A stretch of 64,000 bases of DNA from positions 7,006,614-7,070,613 of the forward strand of contig NC_089273.1 of assembly GCF_963678975.1 (NCBI RefSeq), in the 5' to 3' direction. Position numbers and translations under genes: made by a program. How positions within the stretch are numbered: position 1 is the first letter of the stretch; every line of letters begins with the position of its first letter. The DNA is from Dysidea avara (lineage: Eukaryota; Porifera; Demospongiae; Dictyoceratida; Dysideidae). The notes beneath the pieces are model-generated. The model made no database searches, had not been told where the DNA came from, and saw nothing but the letters and a program-made list of their open reading frames with translations. Below are positions 58,830-64,000 of the stretch, piece by piece.

Positions 58830-59950
58830 ATTAATTGAATCACAGGTACTCTCACATGGTGGTATCATATTTTTATGTTGTAAAAGATGCCAACATCTGT
58901 AAGGTCACAATTACTGTAGGTACGAATACTTCAGCCACAGCTGACCAAAAGTGTTGATGATTTACTGGAGGTTTGGAGATATGGCAGGGGCGTAGGGAGA
59001 GAGATTTCCGAGGGGTTCAGGAATCCCCCCCCTTCTAAAATTTAGACTTCTGAATTTACAGCATACAGGACCCTAACATACCATTTAGTGTGGCAGGACA
59101 AAATGAGTAAGTAATATAATGCATGGCACAGCACAACATTAATTTTGATAAAGCTTGCATTCATCTCTCAGGGAAGGGTTTACAGAGGTAACAAGTTACA
59201 TGAGTCCTCTTCAACACTTGTTAAAAAGATCGATATACTCTAATAGAGTATCAGGTGTATACTCTAATAAAATATGCATGTGAATATCCATATCCATATG
59301 TTAAGGAATTAGTGAAGTTTATCAGACATTCTAACATTAAATACAAAACTGAGCATGACCTTATACAGCTAAAGCTTTGGTGTACAGTGTATAAAGATGT
59401 AGAACTCCAATAATTTGATATGCAAAATGAATCTATGCTATGCATATTTTGTAATGTTTTGATTGCAAGTCATTCTATTTGTATCAGTGGATTCATGGTT
59501 CCTATACCAGTGAGATAACTATATCACTTACAGATTACTATAATGTGTCTCTATGTGTTATACTGTCTGTTTCTACTAGGTAGTACTAGCTTCATCCCAA
59601 AGGCACTTATATGCATTACAATTAATGTACTTTTTGCATAAAATATAACAATTTACTGAGTTTTAATTCATTAAACTATTGAAAGTCTCTCAGCGGCTGG
59701 GGGCTGCACCCCCAGACCCCTGCTTCTAGTAACTCTATACTGCTCTTGGAACCCCCCTTCAAAAAATCCTGGCTACACCCCTGTATGGAGTCCTAGTGCT
59801 GATATCATGGTGTATCTGGCAACACAGACTTGCATGTGAAATTGAAGTTCCACTTATAAATGGAGCTTGGAATTATTTAGCTAGTCCCAGAGCAATGATA
59901 TCACAGCTAGGTGGTAGCTAATTAGAAATATTCATAGTCAAGAATTGCAT
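58830..59950. repeat. Repeat block with inserted CAGGGG element; paralogue at 62335-62620
   Basis: CTCTCACATGGTGGTATCAT, GAGGTTTGGAGAT, then after the insert GATATCATGGTGTATCTGGC and GTAGCTAATTAG match 62355-62580 in order. The paralogue lacks the 799-base insert. Confidence 0.7.
58985..59783. mobile_element. Non-autonomous hAT-like element, 5-bp TSD (third copy of family)
   Basis: Ends CAGGGGCGTAG and CTACACCCCTG, flanked by TATGG (58980-58984 and 59784-59788). GGGGGCTGCACCCCCAGACC near 59700 resembles an interior word of the 690-1561 element. One dispersed-motif copy lies at about 59229-59275. Non-coding. Confidence 0.8.
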
Positions 59951-60829
59951 AATTTTATTTAGATGTGTTGCAGATATTCTTTGACCATCAGTGATATTTC
60001 TTTGTTTTACTTTAAGATTAATCCATTTCATGTGTGACATCATGTCCAACTTTGTAGAAGTACTCTTTATAATAGTCCATTCTCAATATCTACCAGCAAT
60101 TAAGTTTATGGTTACTGTTGGGAAATTTATTTTAACTGTGAAACTACTGTATGTTTTCCAATAGCTCCAATGTATTTTAGACTCTCTTTGTACGCATGTT
60201 ACTCAGGCATAATGCACAGTATTGGTAACTGCTATAATATTTATATGAAATCTGAAGAGTACTCCTTAGTATAGTTCATGTTAGTAGTTGGTAAGCATTA
60301 CATACAGCAGTTAAAATAATTGCTCATATGACACCATTTGTGTGCAAATTTACAAAGCAGGGAAGACAAGGGCTAAAGAATAATACCAGAAACAATAATA
60401 CACAGAAAACATAACAATAGCTCAACTGTAAGACATTAAACAAAACCTCACTATCAACGCTATTACACATGAAAGTTAGGCTTACTATGTTGGTGAAGCA
60501 ATACAGTGCTTGTTAATAACTACAAGGCCAGAAATCATTAGAAAACTTCACCACTGAATGCCGTGACCTCACAAAAGAGTTTTCATCTTGTCTGTTTTAA
60601 CTGTTACAAAGAACTTGTGCTCAATGTATACAAGAAGCCAAAAGTGCATGCACTGCATATTTCGTCTATGGGCTATTGGAACAGTAATGATGACATGTTG
60701 ACATAGTGAAAAAGGGCTATAGCCACAGTGTATTTGTAATTATTATAGTTTTGTTATTCTAAGACTTTCTTGAGGCATGTGATATTGACTATATATACAC
60801 TTTGAGGGAAAGCTCTTCAAAGCTGCCAC
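59951..60829. other. No gene recognised
   Basis: AT-rich with no supported exon or complete element. Confidence 0.4.
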
Positions 60830-61520
60830 TTAATTTACTTCATGTTTTGGTCAATGTAGGCAATGCAAACAGCAACTAAATGTAGTAACTTAGCTGAGGT
60901 CCCACAGTATGTCTAGGGTATCCATCACCACACATTATTTCATTAGTGTTCTTCTCTCCTACCATATATTAGTGGCTAAAACCAACAGTGTTGTTGTCTC
61001 TGTGTTACCAGTATGCCCCTCTGGAGTATGTCATGGATAATATAACACCTTTTATATACTCTCAACTTCATAGCATTACTGTTGTTACAAGCTATGTATG
61101 CAAATATGGCAGTTATTATAATACATACTATACAAATAACATTGAGACCACACAAAACTATCAACAGTGACAAAACAGTTTAGTAACAATTTTATAGTGC
61201 TTTTGATACCGTATAATTATTGACATGTTTTGTTCAATGCAGGCAATATGTAAGCTAATACTAACAGCAAAATTAAATGCAGTAACTCACTGAGGTCCAT
61301 CCATCACCACATATTATTTTATTAATGCTTTTCTCCCCCATCATCTATTAGTGGTTAAAACCAAGACTCCATAAAATTAACAGGTGTTAATTTTTGTGTC
61401 ACCACTGGAAACGGTACCTTTCAGTATGCCTCTGGGGTATACCTTGTAAGGACATGGTAATTATGATTACTTTATGTACCTCTAACTTTGTAGAAGCTAA
61501 AAGCCATACGTGCATAGTAT
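60830..61520. repeat. Two tandem copies of a 0.35 kb repeat unit
   Basis: About 60835-61170 and 61215-61520 share, in order, CATGTTTTGGTCAATGTAGG, CTGAGGTCC, CATCACCACACATTATTT, ATTAGTGGCTAAAACCAA and CAGTATGCCCCTCTGG. A third, partial relative is near 63170-63220. Confidence 0.7.
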
Positions 61521-61559
61521 GACTGCAGCTATTATCATACTGTGTATATATCCATATTA

Positions 61560-61802
61560 AAGCTTGGCTCAAATAAATGCCAGGTCCTAAATGAAGGCCA
61601 GGGGATGCCATCTTAACACAAGGGTGAGATTACAATGGCTTAATTTGTAGAACAGGGCTTACTACAACTAATGAAACCCATGGCTTGTCAACAGTACATC
61701 AACAGCAGCTTCTGCAAGGTGCAACAAGATTTTTCAGCTGGTTCATGGAGTGGATTATAAGAAAAAACTCCTGGGTGTCTATGGATAAATACGGTACATT
61801 AT
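61560..61802. mobile_element. MITE, inverted copy of 53568-53815
   Basis: Runs from AAATGAAGGCCAGGGGATGC to CTATGGATAAATACGGTA; see the partner copy. The termini are only partly inverted, so the mechanism is not certain. Confidence 0.6.
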
Positions 61803-62334
61803 TATCATTGACATTAAATTGTAACTGGGTCTTCTTCTGTGATTAAAGGATGAAAACAAAGGTTATAGCTGGGGGTTGTACGAATGGTAGTTTAAAATAA
61901 TCTTCCTGTACTGTTTGTATGGGTGCTATCAAGAGTTAATGGCAGTTTATTATATTTAATTGATTGATTGATTGATTGATTGCTTATTATCTCTAAACAG
62001 TGGAAAAAGCTGCTCTTCCCTGCCAGAGGGGCACACATACATACAACAACATAAAGTACAACAAACATACATAGAGATACTACAAAGACAATGAACACAG
62101 GAAACAGTTAGCAGTTAACTACAACACAAAATTATTATTATATTAACACATAGCATACAGTACTAGCAGTACATACATTGAGGAAATTGATGCCATCCTA
62201 GCATTGCATGATTAGCACTTAGATGGCTTGTGTTGGCTTAACAGTTAAATGGCTTACATCTCTGTAAGGAGATAATATTATACAGTTGATTTTGAAGCAA
62301 ACAATCAACCAGTTAGAATAGTATTAGGAAGTAT
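61803..62334. repeat. Possible LINE 3' tail with (ATTG)n
   Basis: A (GATT)6 tract at 61959-61982 directly adjoins GCTTATTATCTCTAAACAGT on its right. CR1/L2-type LINEs often end in such short tandem repeats; on the minus strand this would be a tail reading CAATCAATCAATC. No coding part is seen. Confidence 0.4.
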
Positions 62335-62620
62335 AATGACAGTATCACAGCTACTCTCATATAGCTGTATCACACTTTTATGTTGACCAAAAGAGTTGGG
62401 AGATTTACTTGAGGTTTGGAGATCTGTAGGCTAAATAACATTGGACCATCTATAGATGTCATATGGTGTAGCTGGCAACATGCACCTGCATGTGGAAGAT
62501 GTCTGAAATGGAACTTAAGAGTGATTTTCCAACAAAAGGGAAAGAGTAATGACATCAGAGCTAGAGCAGTAGCTAATTGGTCATTCATAGCCAATTGGCA
62601 GTTAATTGGTTGGTCATACT
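62335..62620. repeat. Repeat block, empty-site paralogue of 58.83-59.95 kb
   Basis: Contains GAGGTTTGGAGATCTGTAGG and runs on through ATATGGTGTAGCTGGCAACA without the CAGGGG element. Confidence 0.65.
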
Positions 62621-64000
62621 GTTGAAGAAATAATTTTTGTAGACTAACACCTACACAGAAATGTTTTTGGTTAACTATAGCTGTAAACTACGCTGAGAGA
62701 TTTCTTGCAAACATGAAATGCGGGTATGGAATGGTAGTATGTTTCCTTGTAAAAGATTTGACCAATAAATTGGCTTATCTTAATCCTTAATCATATTCAT
62801 CTATAGAAGGACTATCTGCATTTAAAAGTCTTCAATCACTAATTGACTATGTACTAAATGTCGTTGGGCATGCATCTAAGCAAGTGACAATGATCTCTAG
62901 AATCTGTGCAAGGACATCTTTACTCTGAGCAAATACTCATCATAATTATGAGAGTGTTACCAATGTTTAGGGCCACCTGGGGGAGGACAACTGGAGCAAT
63001 TTTTCCCCACCTGTTTGAGTCCACAGTAAAATGTATTTGGTGAACTTTTCCATACTATAATGGCCCCCTTGCTGCTGGCGGCTTTGTCAGTGTGCTCTGT
63101 GAGTGTGCATGGTGCGTGGGATTAGGTGTGAATCTGGTGTGTATAGCCTACTCTATGAATTTGTGTACTGAGTATCCACCAAAGCATATTATTTTATTAG
63201 TGTTAATGTGTCGTATCAAAACTTAATAATAGATATCTGTTTAGCGGCTTCAAGCAACAGCTGTTAGTCTTTCTGTCACCAATGAGAATTTTGGCTTGGT
63301 AGCACACAGGAAATGCCAGTACGTACAGCCAGTACTGCCAGTATGGCCAGTACTATCAGTACGGCTGAATTCCTAGCACAGCTGGCTTGCTATCATATAC
63401 ACAGCCAATCTAGACTTTTAGTGACCACACAAAATTAGATGCCAACAGTCTGTCACTGTGAGAAATTAATCAGTGTGCTTAGTAGCAACATCAGTAAGCT
63501 TTTTTTCATTAAAAATAATGTCAGCAGCACCTGTTGTCCTTAATTATTAGTGAAAACACTGAACAACAAGCATGGGACTCCAACTTGTGCAGTTGCTCCA
63601 GTTGTTGGTCCAATTTTCAATGCATATTTCAGCTGACCTACAGGGTGGGTGTATTACCAGTAAATTATATGTGGATAGGTGCACTATATAGTCTGCTGAG
63701 AGCAGTGGAAAATTACAGGAGAACTTCAGTGGTAGTTCACATCTTGAAAACCTCATCAATGCTCAGTGATGAACTTCAGAATGAAGCACCTCGTAGTAGG
63801 CTACCCAGGAAAAGCTTTTGAACACTTGTCTTCTCAGTTACCAGCCACACTGGAGCTACTTAATTGTTAATGATGATAGGAGACTTCAAGGCTATACTTC
63901 ATACCTAATAAGCTATGAATGGTAGTTAGAAAAGGTGGATATGATGGACACAGACAGTTTCAGAATACGCATTTACATTTAAGGTTACAGTATATTTTAA
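62621..64000. other. No gene recognised to the window end
   Basis: Contains a partial relative of the 60.8 kb tandem unit (about 63170) and a GCCAGTACTGCCAGTA short repeat near 63315-63365. A 95-codon frame at 63534-63821 overlaps an opposite-strand frame and shows no recognisable domain. Confidence 0.35.

Overview
This is an AT-rich, intron-containing metazoan nuclear window, unusually dense in small repeats. A demosponge is my best guess. The gene structures (a modular Ig-EGF receptor, an F-box/LRR pseudogene, a small NTF2-like protein) and the many short inverted-repeat elements fit that, but the species is inferred and nothing in the sequence proves it. No prokaryotic features, rRNA, tRNA or CRISPR array were recognised.

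Layout. (1) 2.86-25.45 kb, + strand: one large gene that I could assemble into nine exons with consistent splice phases. It encodes a signal peptide, three Ig-like domains, five tandem EGF repeats, a short Ser-rich stalk, one transmembrane helix and a long acidic cytoplasmic tail, 793 residues in all. Its introns carry most of the repeats of the left third: a 1.6 kb inverted-repeat element with nuclease-like coding debris, several nearly perfect hairpins, MITEs, a (TG)n tract and a 3.6 kb element with a 2.3 kb minisatellite. (2) 25.5-39.8 kb: repeats only, including a 3 kb element with about 0.6 kb terminal inverted repeats, a LINE remnant, paralogous repeat blocks with filled and empty insertion sites, and a hAT element nested in another inverted-repeat family. 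(3) 39.85-41.74 kb, - strand: an F-box plus leucine-rich-repeat gene, clearly broken by stops and frameshifts. A LINE reverse-transcriptase fragment lies just upstream of it. (4) 47.75-52.53 kb: a second, inverted copy of the minisatellite-bearing element, itself interrupted by a GC-rich hAT-like element with a perfect 8-bp target duplication. (5) 52.68-57.08 kb, - strand: a split gene for a small NTF2-fold (SnoaL/DUF4440-like) protein whose first exon contributes only seven coding bases. Its expected last exon was not found; the minisatellite element begins 150 bp past the last visible splice donor. (6) 57.4-64 kb: a LINE C-terminal remnant, duplicated repeat blocks and a third element of a CAGGGGCG-ended family with 5-bp target duplications.

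The genes have no evident joint function: a cell-surface receptor, a dead ubiquitin-ligase adaptor and a small enzyme-like protein. The most unusual features are repeat structures: a dispersed motif close to GATACTCTAATAGAGCAGTC found at more than 20 sites in both orientations, the paired minisatellite elements, and long hairpins inside the sense transcript of the receptor gene. Gene models rest on reading splice sites and phases by eye; no alignment or transcript was available.
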